64,000 bases of DNA from Azospirillum rugosum (lineage in GTDB: Bacteria; Pseudomonadota; Alphaproteobacteria; Azospirillales; Azospirillaceae): contig NZ_JAGINP010000029.1 in the NCBI RefSeq assembly GCF_017876155.1, positions 1 to 64,000 on the forward strand. Reading direction: 5' to 3'. Numbering within the stretch: the stretch's first letter is position 1; every line of letters starts with the position of its first letter. Of the stretch, positions 49,912 through 58,094 are shown piece after piece. Both the position numbers and the translations under genes were made by a program. Under the pieces are notes generated by a model. The model was not told the origin of the DNA. It ran no database searches and saw nothing but the letters and a program-made list of their open reading frames with translations.

Positions 49912-50973
49912 TCAGGTCGGGGAAGCGCGGTGCAGGGCCAGCCAGCCCACGCTGACGGCCGGCGCGAACCAGCCGACGCGCTCCCGCAGGTCCGGCGCGA
50001 TGGGCAGGTGCGCCTCGAAGTCCCGGTAGGGCAGGGCCCGGCGCTCCGCCAGCCGGCGCACCAGGCCGCGGCCGACCCCGGCACCGACGAGCGGAGGAGC
50101 GTCCGCCGCCCCGCCCCGCGACAGAACCTGGTCGAGCGCGTCCTCGATCTGCCGAAGCTGGCGTTCGGCGAGATGGCGGGCGAGCCGGCGCGCCGCTGGA
50201 AGGCCGTCCGGCCCCAGGTCGTCGCCCACCATGCGCAGCAGCCGCCGCGCGCTGGCCATGTCGCCGTGGTCGCGCCCGTCCGCCGTCGGGTGCTGGTCGG
50301 CGCCGTCCGGCAGCGTTCCCGTCAGGCGGTGCACGTCGGCCATGGTCGCGAACAGCTCCGCCATCAGCGTGCGCCAACGTCCGGCGTGGGGAACGGCGCG
50401 GGCCACGGCCATGACCGGGGTGCGCACAAGGCCCGTGTAGACCAGCTCTCCGCTCTCCAGCCGCTCCGCGTCGGAATAGCCGGCGTGGCGCGGGCCGCCG
50501 CCGACGAGCGGGACGATGTCGGTCGTCGTGCTGCCGACATCGACCAGGACTCCGTCCCCGGCCTCGGCGGCCACCAGCGCCGTTGCGTACCAGTTGGCCG
50601 AGGCCACAGCGTCCGCGCAGTCCGCGACGGCCTCGACCGGCACCAGCCCGCGGGGGCCGGCGAAGACGGCGAGGGTCGCGCCGGGCAGGGCGGTCCGCAG
50701 CGTCGCGGCGATGCGGCGGACACCGTCCGCCCGGTCGTCGAACAGGTCCGCCAGTTCGCCGGTCATGGTCGCGGCGACGCGCTGCGGCCTGCCCCAGCGG
50801 TCGAGCGCCGTCGCGATGGCCGCCTCCAGCCGGTCGAGGCCTTGCCAGAGCGGGCAAGGCCATTGGTCGAGGTCCCGCAGCGTCCCCGCCTCGTCGAACA
50901 GCGCCGCCTTCAGGTGGGCGCCGCCGATGTCCAGACCGATCAATCCCAGCCCGATCAATCCGCCGCGTTCCAT
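49912..50973 (-). CDS. H4MPT-linked C1 pathway protein, hydantoinase/oxoprolinase-like (MfnF family)
   Basis: The protein is 353 aa of the ASKHA/hydantoinase-A fold. LIGLDIGGAHLKAALFD near the N-terminus and LVDVGSTTTDIVPL in the middle are the two phosphate loops. This is the family long annotated as an H4MPT-linked C1-transfer protein; its archaeal relative MfnF joins the furan and tyramine-glutamate halves during methanofuran synthesis. It follows the MfnD-like ATP-grasp gene by three bases on the same strand, so both probably build (methylo)furan. Confidence 0.8.
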   Translation of the reverse strand: MERGGLIGLGLIGLDIGGAHLKAALFDEAGTLRDLDQWPCPLWQGLDRLEAAIATALDRWGRPQRVAATMTGELADLFDDRADGVRRIAATLRTALPGATLAVFAGPRGLVPVEAVADCADAVASANWYATALVAAEAGDGVLVDVGSTTTDIVPLVGGGPRHAGYSDAERLESGELVYTGLVRTPVMAVARAVPHAGRWRTLMAELFATMADVHRLTGTLPDGADQHPTADGRDHGDMASARRLLRMVGDDLGPDGLPAARRLARHLAERQLRQIEDALDQVLSRGGAADAPPLVGAGVGRGLVRRLAERRALPYRDFEAHLPIAPDLRERVGWFAPAVSVGWLALHRASPT

Positions 50974-50976
50974 GCG

Positions 50977-51975
50977 TCAGCCCTCAAGGTTCAGATGAAC
51001 GGGTTCGACCCGCTCCAGCGGCGACGGCGGGACAGGCGGATCGCGCGCCAGGTCCAGCACCGCGGCGGCGATGTTCAGTCCGGTCGCGCGCCGCAGGCCC
51101 ACGTAGGAGCTGGTGAGGCGCGGGTTGACCTCCAGGATCGTCGGGCCGTCCGGTCCAGCGATGACATCCACCCCGACATAGCCGAACAGGCCGGGCAGCG
51201 CCGCCGCGACCCCCCGGGCGAGGTCGGCCAGGGGCGGCGTTGTTGGCATCCCGCCGACAATTCCCCCGCCATAGGCGAAGAACCGGCCGGACAGGCAGAC
51301 GTCCTGGCGGTTGACGGTCAGCAGCCAGGCCCGCCCGTCGCGGCACAGCATCGACAGGCTGGCGGGCGTGCCGGGCTGGAAGGGCTGCGCCACGAAGCCG
51401 GCGCGGTCGGCCTCTTCCAGCCACGCTGTCCATTCGCTGCGGTCGCGGATCAGCCGGGTGTCGACGCACCCCGCCCCGTCGTCGGGCTTGACCACCCACG
51501 GGCCGTCACCCCGTGGTCCGTCCGCACCAAGGCCGCCGACCGGCCAGCCCGGCACGACGGGCAGCCCGGCGGCGGACAGGGCGGCGGCGGTCGCCGCCTT
51601 GCTGGACGCGACGGCCACCGCGTCGGCCGCGCTGTTGAGCAGGCGGCGCCCGGCGGATTCGACCATGCGGCTGAAGCGCTCCAGCGCACCCTCCGTCTCC
51701 GGCGCGATGGGCCAGACGGCGTCTGCTTCCCGGGCGAGATCCTCCCAATGGGCCCAGGACGTCCGGGGGTCGTCGATGGTTATGCTGCGCACGGGTGGGT
51801 GCATTGGCGGAAGGCGGGCATCGCGCGTGACCGTCACCTCCACGCCGGGGACCTCCAGCAGGTCGCCAACCAGCGCGCGGAGCATCAGGTCGCCCTCGCG
51901 GGCGAGGCTGGCGGGGATCGGGGCGTCCGGGGGCATGCCGCCACCGGTCACGAACTCACAGACCAGGATGCGCAT
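50977..51975 (-). CDS. ATP-grasp ligase, tyramine–glutamate ligase-like (MfnD)
   Basis: The protein is 332 aa. The ATP-grasp features are WVVKPDDGAGCVDTRLI, the binding segment FVAQPFQPGTPASLSMLC and the metal-binding ILEVNPRLTSSYVGL. The archaeal homologue MfnD adds glutamate to tyramine in methanofuran synthesis, and this is the probable role here given the MfnF-like gene next to it. It is divergent from the HisA-like gene with only 35 bases between starts, so the promoters must overlap. Confidence 0.75.
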   Translation of the reverse strand: MRILVCEFVTGGGMPPDAPIPASLAREGDLMLRALVGDLLEVPGVEVTVTRDARLPPMHPPVRSITIDDPRTSWAHWEDLAREADAVWPIAPETEGALERFSRMVESAGRRLLNSAADAVAVASSKAATAAALSAAGLPVVPGWPVGGLGADGPRGDGPWVVKPDDGAGCVDTRLIRDRSEWTAWLEEADRAGFVAQPFQPGTPASLSMLCRDGRAWLLTVNRQDVCLSGRFFAYGGGIVGGMPTTPPLADLARGVAAALPGLFGYVGVDVIAGPDGPTILEVNPRLTSSYVGLRRATGLNIAAAVLDLARDPPVPPSPLERVEPVHLNLEG

Positions 51976-52010
51976 GGTGTCCGCCCGATGGGAAGCCAGA
52001 GGAGGAAGAG

Positions 52011-52712
52011 GTGTTCCAAGTCGTTCCGGTGATCGATCTGCGGGATGGCGGCGTGGTGCACGCCCGGCGCGGCGACCGGGGCCGGTACCCGCCGCTGCGC
52101 TCGCCCCTGTGCAGCGGCAACGACCCGGTTGCGGTGGTCGGCGGCCTCCTCGGCCTGCACCCGTTCCGGGTCGTCTATGTGGCCGATCTCGACGCCATCG
52201 AAGGGACGGGGGACAACCGGTCCGCGCTGGCGCGGCTGCGCGCGGCGTATCCGGAAACCGGATTCTGGGTCGACGCCGGTTTCCGCAGCGCGGACGCGGT
52301 GCGCGGCTTCGTCGCGTCGGGCATCGGCGACGCGGTGATTGGCAGCGAGAGCCTGTCGGGGATCGAGGAACTGGAACGGTTGAGGGCCGAGGCCGCGTGG
52401 GCGCGCACCGTTCTCTCGCTCGACTTTCGCGACCGCTTCGTCGGGCCGCCCGAACTGCTGGACCGCACCGACCTGTGGCCGCGGCGGGTCATCGCCATGA
52501 CGCTCGCCCGCGTCGGATCCGGCGAGGGACCGGACTGGGATCGCCTCGCCGACATCGCCCGGGCCAAGCCGCAAGCGGCGGTGTTCGCCGCCGGCGGCGT
52601 GCGCGACGGCGGCGACTTGATGGCGCTGGCCGCGCGGGGCAGCGCCGGTGCCCTGGTGGCAACGGCGCTGCACGACGGCCGCATCGGCCGCGCGGATTTG
52701 CAGGCGCTGTGA
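52011..52712 (+). CDS. HisA-related TIM-barrel protein of the H4MPT cluster
   Basis: The protein is 233 aa starting at GTG 52011 behind an AGGAGGAAGAG site. VIDLRDGGVVHARRGDRGRY resembles the HisA/HisF N-terminus with its catalytic Asp, and FAAGGVRDGGDLMAL is the C-terminal phosphate loop. Histidine synthesis is not implied: such paralogues recur in methylotroph H4MPT clusters and lack an assigned reaction. It is convergent with fae, 5 bases apart, and is the only plus-strand gene within the minus-strand cofactor block. Confidence 0.78.
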   Translation: MFQVVPVIDLRDGGVVHARRGDRGRYPPLRSPLCSGNDPVAVVGGLLGLHPFRVVYVADLDAIEGTGDNRSALARLRAAYPETGFWVDAGFRSADAVRGFVASGIGDAVIGSESLSGIEELERLRAEAAWARTVLSLDFRDRFVGPPELLDRTDLWPRRVIAMTLARVGSGEGPDWDRLADIARAKPQAAVFAAGGVRDGGDLMALAARGSAGALVATALHDGRIGRADLQAL

Positions 52713-52717
52713 AGGGA

Positions 52718-53245
52718 TCACGCGGCGAAGGGGTGCTTCACCTTGTCCTTCTGGCTCATAAGGTCCTGCGCGCTGGGGAAGCTGGCGACCGCGCGTTCGA
52801 TGGCCTCCTTCGTGGCGCGGTAGTTGTAGTCCTGGATCTTGGCGTTGTCCTTGGCCTCCCAATGGATGAAGACGCCGACGCAGATGAAGATGTTGTCGAT
52901 CTCCTCCTGCGGGATCGTGCCTTCCGCCACGCAGTCGGCCACGGCCTTGGCGACGGCGTGCTGGGCGGGGCCGAACATCTGCACCGCCTGCTCCGCGCCC
53001 TTGATCGTCACCTTGTTGAACAGGATGGTGGCCGGCTTGCACATCAGGTTGGGCGCGACCACGGCGAGAAGGGACGTGAAGCCGTCCTTGTTGTTGGTCA
53101 ACGCGTTGCAGAAGGCCGTTTCCACGGCGCTGCCGCGCGGCCCCATGATCAGGTCGATGTGGGCGACCTCGTTCCCATCACCGACCAGCGACTCGCCGAC
53201 AAGCACGCGGTTGATCTTGGTGGATTGTCCTCCCCACATCGGCAT
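52718..53245 (-). CDS. fae: Formaldehyde-activating enzyme
   Basis: The protein is 175 aa. It speeds condensation of formaldehyde with H4MPT to methylene-H4MPT in the cytoplasm, the entry step of the pathway. GDGNEVAHIDLIMGPRG carries the catalytic His29. Other family blocks are GFTSLLAVVAPNLMCKP, QMFGPAQHAVAKAV and VFIHWEA. The N-terminus MPMWGGQSTKINRVL is a short extension relative to common Fae. It lies between the CitG-like gene (same strand, 74 bases upstream) and the convergent HisA-like gene. Confidence 0.95.
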   Translation of the reverse strand: MPMWGGQSTKINRVLVGESLVGDGNEVAHIDLIMGPRGSAVETAFCNALTNNKDGFTSLLAVVAPNLMCKPATILFNKVTIKGAEQAVQMFGPAQHAVAKAVADCVAEGTIPQEEIDNIFICVGVFIHWEAKDNAKIQDYNYRATKEAIERAVASFPSAQDLMSQKDKVKHPFAA

Positions 53246-53319
53246 GTCCTTTCTCCCTAGCTTTCAGACGTTATTTGTGCAGCGCGTCTTTCTCGACGAG
53301 CCCCCGTTATTATGGACTG

Positions 53320-54183
53320 CTATGGCGATTGCATGAGCCAGTGCGCAAGCAGGCAGCCCACAACAATATCCGCGGTCGTCCCCGGATTGACGCCATTGTA
53401 TTTGAGTTCCCGGTCCAGTTCCCCCAAGCGCGAACGCGTTAGCGTGAATGCACGATCCGGGGCCACGTTTTCACTCAATTCCGATGCCCGTCCGCGTAAC
53501 CATTCAGCGCGCTCTAACCCGTACTTGCGGGCTACATGGCTGTCGAGCACGGTGGAGAGAAAAAACAGGTACAGCCGTTCCGTGGCCTCTTCGTAACTCG
53601 CCGCGGCCTTCAGCCAGTACCGGAGGCGCGGCACGCCCGTCTCGAACAGGTCGGCGAAGTCCGTCGCGTATTGCCGGGCGATCCGGTCGCGGTCCTGCGC
53701 CTCCCGCATGGCGGCGAGGAGGGTCACCGTCGCCGGGGCGTGCACGTCCGCCCCCTCCACCCGGCCCAGTCCGGCGGGTTCGGCCAGCGCGATGGCCCGG
53801 AAGGTCAGCTCCGCGTCCTCCACCGTCAGGTCGGCGAGGACACGGCCCAGCCGGTCGCGCAACGGACCGCCGCCGGTCAGGGCAGCCTGGGCCAGGGGTG
53901 CGGCGAGCAGCAGGATGCCGAGGTTGGTGTTGCAGCCGACGGCCGCCCGCGTGGCGGCGACCGCCTCGAAAATCCGTTCTCCGACGCTCAAGCCCGGCCG
54001 GGCGAGGATCGGCGCGGTGGCGTCGGCGCTGGCCAGGAACTGGCTAACGGTCATGCCGTGCCCGTCCGCGTGGATGTGGACGTTGCCGGGCTTCAGCGCG
54101 CGCAGTTCCAGGTGGCAGGCGGCGCGGTAGGCGCCGGCGATGCCGGACCCGCGGTCAGGGGGGATGGGCGCCCAGTCAGTCAT
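53320..54183 (-). CDS. CitG-family (triphosphoribosyl-dephospho-CoA synthase-like) protein
   Basis: The protein is 287 aa. Family motifs are present: ELRALKPGNVHIHADG near residue 28 and a C-terminal GVNPGTTADIVVG. CitG itself makes the citrate lyase prosthetic group, but homologues sit in methylotroph H4MPT clusters and are needed there for cofactor synthesis by an unknown reaction; transfer of a phosphoribosyl group is a reasonable guess. It overlaps the RimK-like ligase stop by four bases on the same strand. Confidence 0.82.
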   Translation of the reverse strand: MTDWAPIPPDRGSGIAGAYRAACHLELRALKPGNVHIHADGHGMTVSQFLASADATAPILARPGLSVGERIFEAVAATRAAVGCNTNLGILLLAAPLAQAALTGGGPLRDRLGRVLADLTVEDAELTFRAIALAEPAGLGRVEGADVHAPATVTLLAAMREAQDRDRIARQYATDFADLFETGVPRLRYWLKAAASYEEATERLYLFFLSTVLDSHVARKYGLERAEWLRGRASELSENVAPDRAFTLTRSRLGELDRELKYNGVNPGTTADIVVGCLLAHWLMQSP

Positions 54184-55085
54184 TTATGTGGCTGATCATG
54201 CGTGTTCACCCGCTCCACGAAGTCGGCGGCCAGGGCGTCGGCGATGTCCACCGCGCTGACGCGTTGCAGCCCCTGCCACGCTGGCATGCTGTTGACCTCC
54301 AGCACCAGCCAGCGCCCCGCCCGGTCCTGGATCAGGTCGACCCCGGCGTAGCCGGCCCCGACCGCCCGCGCGGCGCGGACGGCGAGGCTTGCGGCCTCGT
54401 CGTCGGCGGGGGCGGCTTCGCAGGCCGCACCCTGGTGGACGTTGGTGACCCAGGTCCGGCCGTGCCGGGTCATCGCGGCGACCGCCCGCCCGCCGGCCAC
54501 GAACACCCGCCGGTCCCGCCACGCGCCCTCCTGCCGCGGCGGGATGAAGGGCTGGAGGTAGTAGACCCCGGCCACGCTGTCGGCGTCGGGCAACGCCTCC
54601 GGCCCGTCCAGCCGCAGCAGGCCGCGCCCCTGCGCGCCGAACAGCGGCTTCAGGACCTGCTCGGGCGTGTCCTCCAGGATGCGCCGCGCCGGCTCGGCGT
54701 CTTGTGTCGCGAGCGCGGGCGGGGTCGGCAGGCCGGCTCGGGCGAGGAGGAGGCTGGTCATGCTCTTGTCCACGCAGCGCTCGATGGCCCGCGCGTCGTT
54801 GTAGACGGGAACCCCAAACTCGCGCAGCGCGTGGAGCACGCCCAGGCGCAGGGTCACCTGCTCGAAACTGCCCTGGCCCACCGCGCGGACGAACACGCCG
54901 GCCGGAAGCTCGTCCTCGAAGCCGGGGATCAGCAGCCCCGTGGCGGTGTAGCCGGCGGCAATCCCGCAGCGCCGCGGCGAGACGCAGCGGCAGGGCAGGC
55001 CGCGCGCCTCGATAGCCCGGACGAGGCGCGGCGTGTGCCAGTCCGGCCGTTCGGTGAGGATCAGGGCGGTGCGCTCACCGGACAT
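54180..55085 (-). CDS. RimK-like ATP-grasp ligase of H4MPT synthesis (MptN-like)
   Basis: The protein is 301 aa. The ATP-grasp core shows VLKPLFGAQGRGLLRL, YYLQPFIPP and LVLEVNSMPAWQGLQ. RimK relatives add glutamate tails; archaeal MptN adds alpha-glutamate to tetrahydrosarcinapterin. In bacteria the homologue belongs to H4MPT/methylofuran synthesis. The start overlaps the mch stop (55075-55085), which places it in the mch operon. Confidence 0.75.
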   Translation of the reverse strand: MSGERTALILTERPDWHTPRLVRAIEARGLPCRCVSPRRCGIAAGYTATGLLIPGFEDELPAGVFVRAVGQGSFEQVTLRLGVLHALREFGVPVYNDARAIERCVDKSMTSLLLARAGLPTPPALATQDAEPARRILEDTPEQVLKPLFGAQGRGLLRLDGPEALPDADSVAGVYYLQPFIPPRQEGAWRDRRVFVAGGRAVAAMTRHGRTWVTNVHQGAACEAAPADDEAASLAVRAARAVGAGYAGVDLIQDRAGRWLVLEVNSMPAWQGLQRVSAVDIADALAADFVERVNTHDQPHK

Positions 55086-56064
55086 CGCGGAACGAGCGCT
55101 CCACCAAATCCGGCGTCAGCGCCCCGCCGTGGAAGCTCCGCCCGCTGTCGATGGCGGTGACGATCACGCGGGCCGGGCTGAACAGCATGGAGTCGATGGC
55201 GTAGAAGTCGCCCTTCACGGCCGCGAAGACCTCCGCGAAGGGGCGCCCGTGGTCGCGGGAGGCGGAGGAAGGCAGGCGCTTGGCCAAGTCCTCGGCCTCG
55301 TCGTCCGGGCCGGTGACGTGCAGATGCACCGTGCCGCCGTAGAGAATCGCGTCGTTGGTGCGCCCCATGGCCGTCAGGAACCCGCCGCCCGGCGGCGGCA
55401 GCGGCGCCATCCCGATTCCGTCGACGACGCGATCCAGAGGGAAGCCCAGGGCGTGCAGCTTGTGCAGCGCCACCTCCAGCACGCGCGCGACCACCTGGGT
55501 GGTGCCGGCGAGGCTCTGGGTCGGGGTGAGGACCAGGGTCAGCCGCTCCGCGGCGATGCCGCAGGTGGCCGCGATGTGGGCGACCAGCTCCGCCGGCGGC
55601 ACCGTTCCCACTTCCAGCACGAAGGCGGCGCTGTCGGCGCGGTCGCGGTAGCCGAGTTCGTCGAACAGCGTCTCCTGCCGGGCCAGCGCGCGGCCGGGGC
55701 CGGAGCCCAGCGCGAAGAAGGCGCCCTTGCCGCTGCCGTGGCTGAGGCTCCAGCCCGCGTATTGGCTGCCGAGGCACGCCAGGACGGGCTGGGCGCTGTG
55801 GACCGTGACGCCGAACGGCCAATCCGCCACACCCGGCACCGGCCCCAGCGCGACCCGGCCGAGGCCGCCCATGCACAGCTCCGCGATGCGCCGCCCGGCT
55901 TCCAGGCCGCCGGGGTGGCCGATCCCGGCGTCGACGACGCAGGCTCCCCCGACGCGCTGGAGCCCGAGGCGCAGCACCGCGGCGTCGGCCACCAGCCGCT
56001 CGACCAGCGGTGCCGCGAGAGCCGCGAGGCTTGGGCTCGGGGCGGAAGGCGTCTCTGTGGTCAT
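55075..56064 (-). CDS. mch: Methenyl-H4MPT cyclohydrolase
   Basis: The protein is 329 aa and cytoplasmic. It opens methenyl-H4MPT to 5-formyl-H4MPT, the step between MtdB and the formyltransferase complex. The Mch blocks are clear: ACVVDAGIGHPGGLEAGRRI, PVLACLGSQYAGWSLS, HGSGKGAFFALGSGPGRAL and MAPLPPPGGGFLTAMGRTND. It is embedded among three ATP-grasp and ligase genes, overlapping its neighbours on both sides by a few bases. Confidence 0.95.
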   Translation of the reverse strand: MTTETPSAPSPSLAALAAPLVERLVADAAVLRLGLQRVGGACVVDAGIGHPGGLEAGRRIAELCMGGLGRVALGPVPGVADWPFGVTVHSAQPVLACLGSQYAGWSLSHGSGKGAFFALGSGPGRALARQETLFDELGYRDRADSAAFVLEVGTVPPAELVAHIAATCGIAAERLTLVLTPTQSLAGTTQVVARVLEVALHKLHALGFPLDRVVDGIGMAPLPPPGGGFLTAMGRTNDAILYGGTVHLHVTGPDDEAEDLAKRLPSSASRDHGRPFAEVFAAVKGDFYAIDSMLFSPARVIVTAIDSGRSFHGGALTPDLVERSFRDVR

Positions 56065-57203
56065 GGTTGCAACTCCATCATGGCGGAGACCGCCAATTGC
56101 CGCCGCCGTCGCTCGACGTGGCGCCGCGCCGCGCGGATACCGGTGCCATCGCCCAGCACCGTGCAGACCGGTTGGCCGGCCGTGATGGTGGCAGGCGTTA
56201 CGGGACGGTCCGCCGTCCAGGCCGGCCAGCGCAGGCCGACGTCGATCCGGGTGGGGGCGTCGGCGTAGACCACCGCCGCCGCCCGGCAGCCCGGCAGCGC
56301 CGGCAAGCGGTCGGGCAGGCGTCCGGCGCAGGCATCCAGGTGCAAGGCGAACAGCGGCGGCATCGGCCGGCGGTCGAAGACGTCCAGCGTCGCGCCCGGT
56401 CGCGGGTTGACTTCCAACAGGTGAAGGCCCCGTCCGTTCAGCAGAAAATCGGCGCTGTTCAGCCCAACCAGGTCGAACGCCGCGGCGAGGCTGCTCATCA
56501 GGCCGGGCAAGGCTTGGGCGACGCATTTTGGGCAGCGCCATGGGCCAGCGCCGCCGCCGTAGCGGTAGGGGCTGTCCGCGGTCGGCGAGGCCCATTGCCG
56601 GCTGAGCCCGACGATGGCGGCCCGATGCCCATCCGCGAGGAAGAGGACCGACACCGCATGGCCGTCGATGCGGCGCTGGAGGTACCAGCCCGGCCGGGCA
56701 GTACCGGTCGAGGACGTGGCGATATGCCCGCCACCGCTGCCGCCAATCCGCTTCAGCAGGTGGTCGCCGGGCGGACCGTCCAGCGAACGCGCGACCGGGG
56801 GGTGGGGGATTCCCAGCCGCTCAAGGGTCTCGGCGAAGCGGAACGGGTCCTTCACGCGCGCCACCACCTCGGCCCGGTTGCCGAGCAGCGGCCGGTCCTC
56901 CGCGATGCGCGCCAGCAGCGTCGGATCCTCCTCAAACCCGGCGCCATAGACCAGCGGTAGGCCGCGCAGCTCCGGCCTCGCCAGGGCGTTCATAAGGGCA
57001 TCCGCGTCGAGGCGCAGCCCGTCGGAGGGCAGGGGGATGCAGGGCTCGGCAAGCTGTCGCGTGTCCTGGTCGGCGAACAGGTCGATGGCCGCGGGCCGCC
57101 GGCCGGCTCGCCGTGCCGCGGCGGCCAGGGCGCGCGCCGACAGGGCGGCGACTACGATGTCTGGTCCGTCAGCCGGCGATCTGGCGGGCGGCATCGTAGG
57201 CAT
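56061..57203 (-). CDS. ATP-grasp protein of the H4MPT cluster
   Basis: The protein is 380 aa. A C-terminal ATP-grasp region is visible: LLKRIGGSGGGHIATS, WYLQRRIDGHAVSVLFL and LHLLEVNPRPGATLDVFD. The N-terminal ~45 residues form a carrier-like pre-ATP-grasp domain. The start at 57203 overlaps mtdB by 35 bases; a later start is possible. Homologues occur in methylotroph C1 clusters and are required for the pathway, but the amino-acid/acid pair they join is not established. Third ATP-grasp enzyme of this cluster. Confidence 0.75.
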   Translation of the reverse strand: MPTMPPARSPADGPDIVVAALSARALAAAARRAGRRPAAIDLFADQDTRQLAEPCIPLPSDGLRLDADALMNALARPELRGLPLVYGAGFEEDPTLLARIAEDRPLLGNRAEVVARVKDPFRFAETLERLGIPHPPVARSLDGPPGDHLLKRIGGSGGGHIATSSTGTARPGWYLQRRIDGHAVSVLFLADGHRAAIVGLSRQWASPTADSPYRYGGGAGPWRCPKCVAQALPGLMSSLAAAFDLVGLNSADFLLNGRGLHLLEVNPRPGATLDVFDRRPMPPLFALHLDACAGRLPDRLPALPGCRAAAVVYADAPTRIDVGLRWPAWTADRPVTPATITAGQPVCTVLGDGTGIRAARRHVERRRRQLAVSAMMELQP

Positions 57204-58065
57204 CGCGGAAGTCCAGGTACACGGCCTTCTCCGCCTCGGCGAGGCGCTTCAGCAGGGCGTGCTGGACCCGGAACTTGACGTTTCCGACCGCGAGCGCGCC
57301 GATGCCGACCCCGCGCCCGCCGGGCAGCGGCGCGCCGTCGTCCTTGGCGGCCACACCCTCGATCCCCGACGGCGGGACGGCGTTGATGTCCGCCGCCGCC
57401 AGCAGGCGCCCCGCCGCGGCGAGGTGGCGCGCCGACAGGATCTGCATCCCGGCGCGCCCGCAGGCGAACACGACCTCCGCATCCGCCAGCAGCCTTTCCT
57501 TGGACGCGTCGTCGGGGGCGTCGGCACACTCAAGCTCCACGCCGAAGCGGCGGTGGAACTCGGCGGCCTTGGGCTCCACGCCGGACAGGCCGCGGTGGCT
57601 GACCAGGGTGACCCGCGCGCCGGCCAGGGCCGCGATCACCGCGGCGGTGCCGCCGACCACGCCGGTGGCACCATAGACCTGCACGTTCAGGCCCTTGATC
57701 CCTTCCGGCCGGCTGCGGCGCAACGCGCGCTCGACCACCGCGACCATGGCGCCGGCCGTGGTGAAGGCGCCGGATGGGTCGACCATGACGGAGATGGTGA
57801 AGGGCGGGAACATCGCCTTGCGCGCCGCGTCCATCATGTCCAGCGCCACCAGCGCGTCGCGCCCGCCGATGAACAGCCCGGTCCGCGCCGCGTTGGCCGG
57901 ATCGCGGGAGAACATGGCGTCCTGGGTGATGCCGGTGACCTCTTCCGGCGCGACCTCGGTGTAGGGGAACAGGGTCGCCATGCCGGCGTCGGCCGCCATG
58001 TTGACGTCGAAGGCGCTGACGTGCTTCAGCGGCGTCAGCATGTGCAGGACGTAGGGTGCAGCCAT
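57169..58065 (-). CDS. mtdB: NAD(P)-dependent methylene-H4MPT dehydrogenase
   Basis: The protein is 298 aa. It oxidises methylene-H4MPT to methenyl-H4MPT. The N-terminus MAAPYVLHMLTPLKHVSAFD and the Rossmann motif VYGATGVVGGTAAVIAAL near residue 130 are MtdB hallmarks. The C-terminus GVGIGALAVGNVKFRVQ is also typical. NAD or NADP preference cannot be read with confidence. It lies between the ATP-grasp gene and the beta-RFAP synthase gene on the same strand. Confidence 0.93.
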   Translation of the reverse strand: MAAPYVLHMLTPLKHVSAFDVNMAADAGMATLFPYTEVAPEEVTGITQDAMFSRDPANAARTGLFIGGRDALVALDMMDAARKAMFPPFTISVMVDPSGAFTTAGAMVAVVERALRRSRPEGIKGLNVQVYGATGVVGGTAAVIAALAGARVTLVSHRGLSGVEPKAAEFHRRFGVELECADAPDDASKERLLADAEVVFACGRAGMQILSARHLAAAGRLLAAADINAVPPSGIEGVAAKDDGAPLPGGRGVGIGALAVGNVKFRVQHALLKRLAEAEKAVYLDFRDAYDAARQIAG

Positions 58066-58094
58066 CGCGCTATTCCCTATCGTGTGGGGTTGGC

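Noticed and set aside
52011..52712. Annotation as histidine biosynthesis HisA.
   Set aside because: No other his genes are nearby and the position within an H4MPT cluster argues for a specialised paralogue, so I call it HisA-related only.
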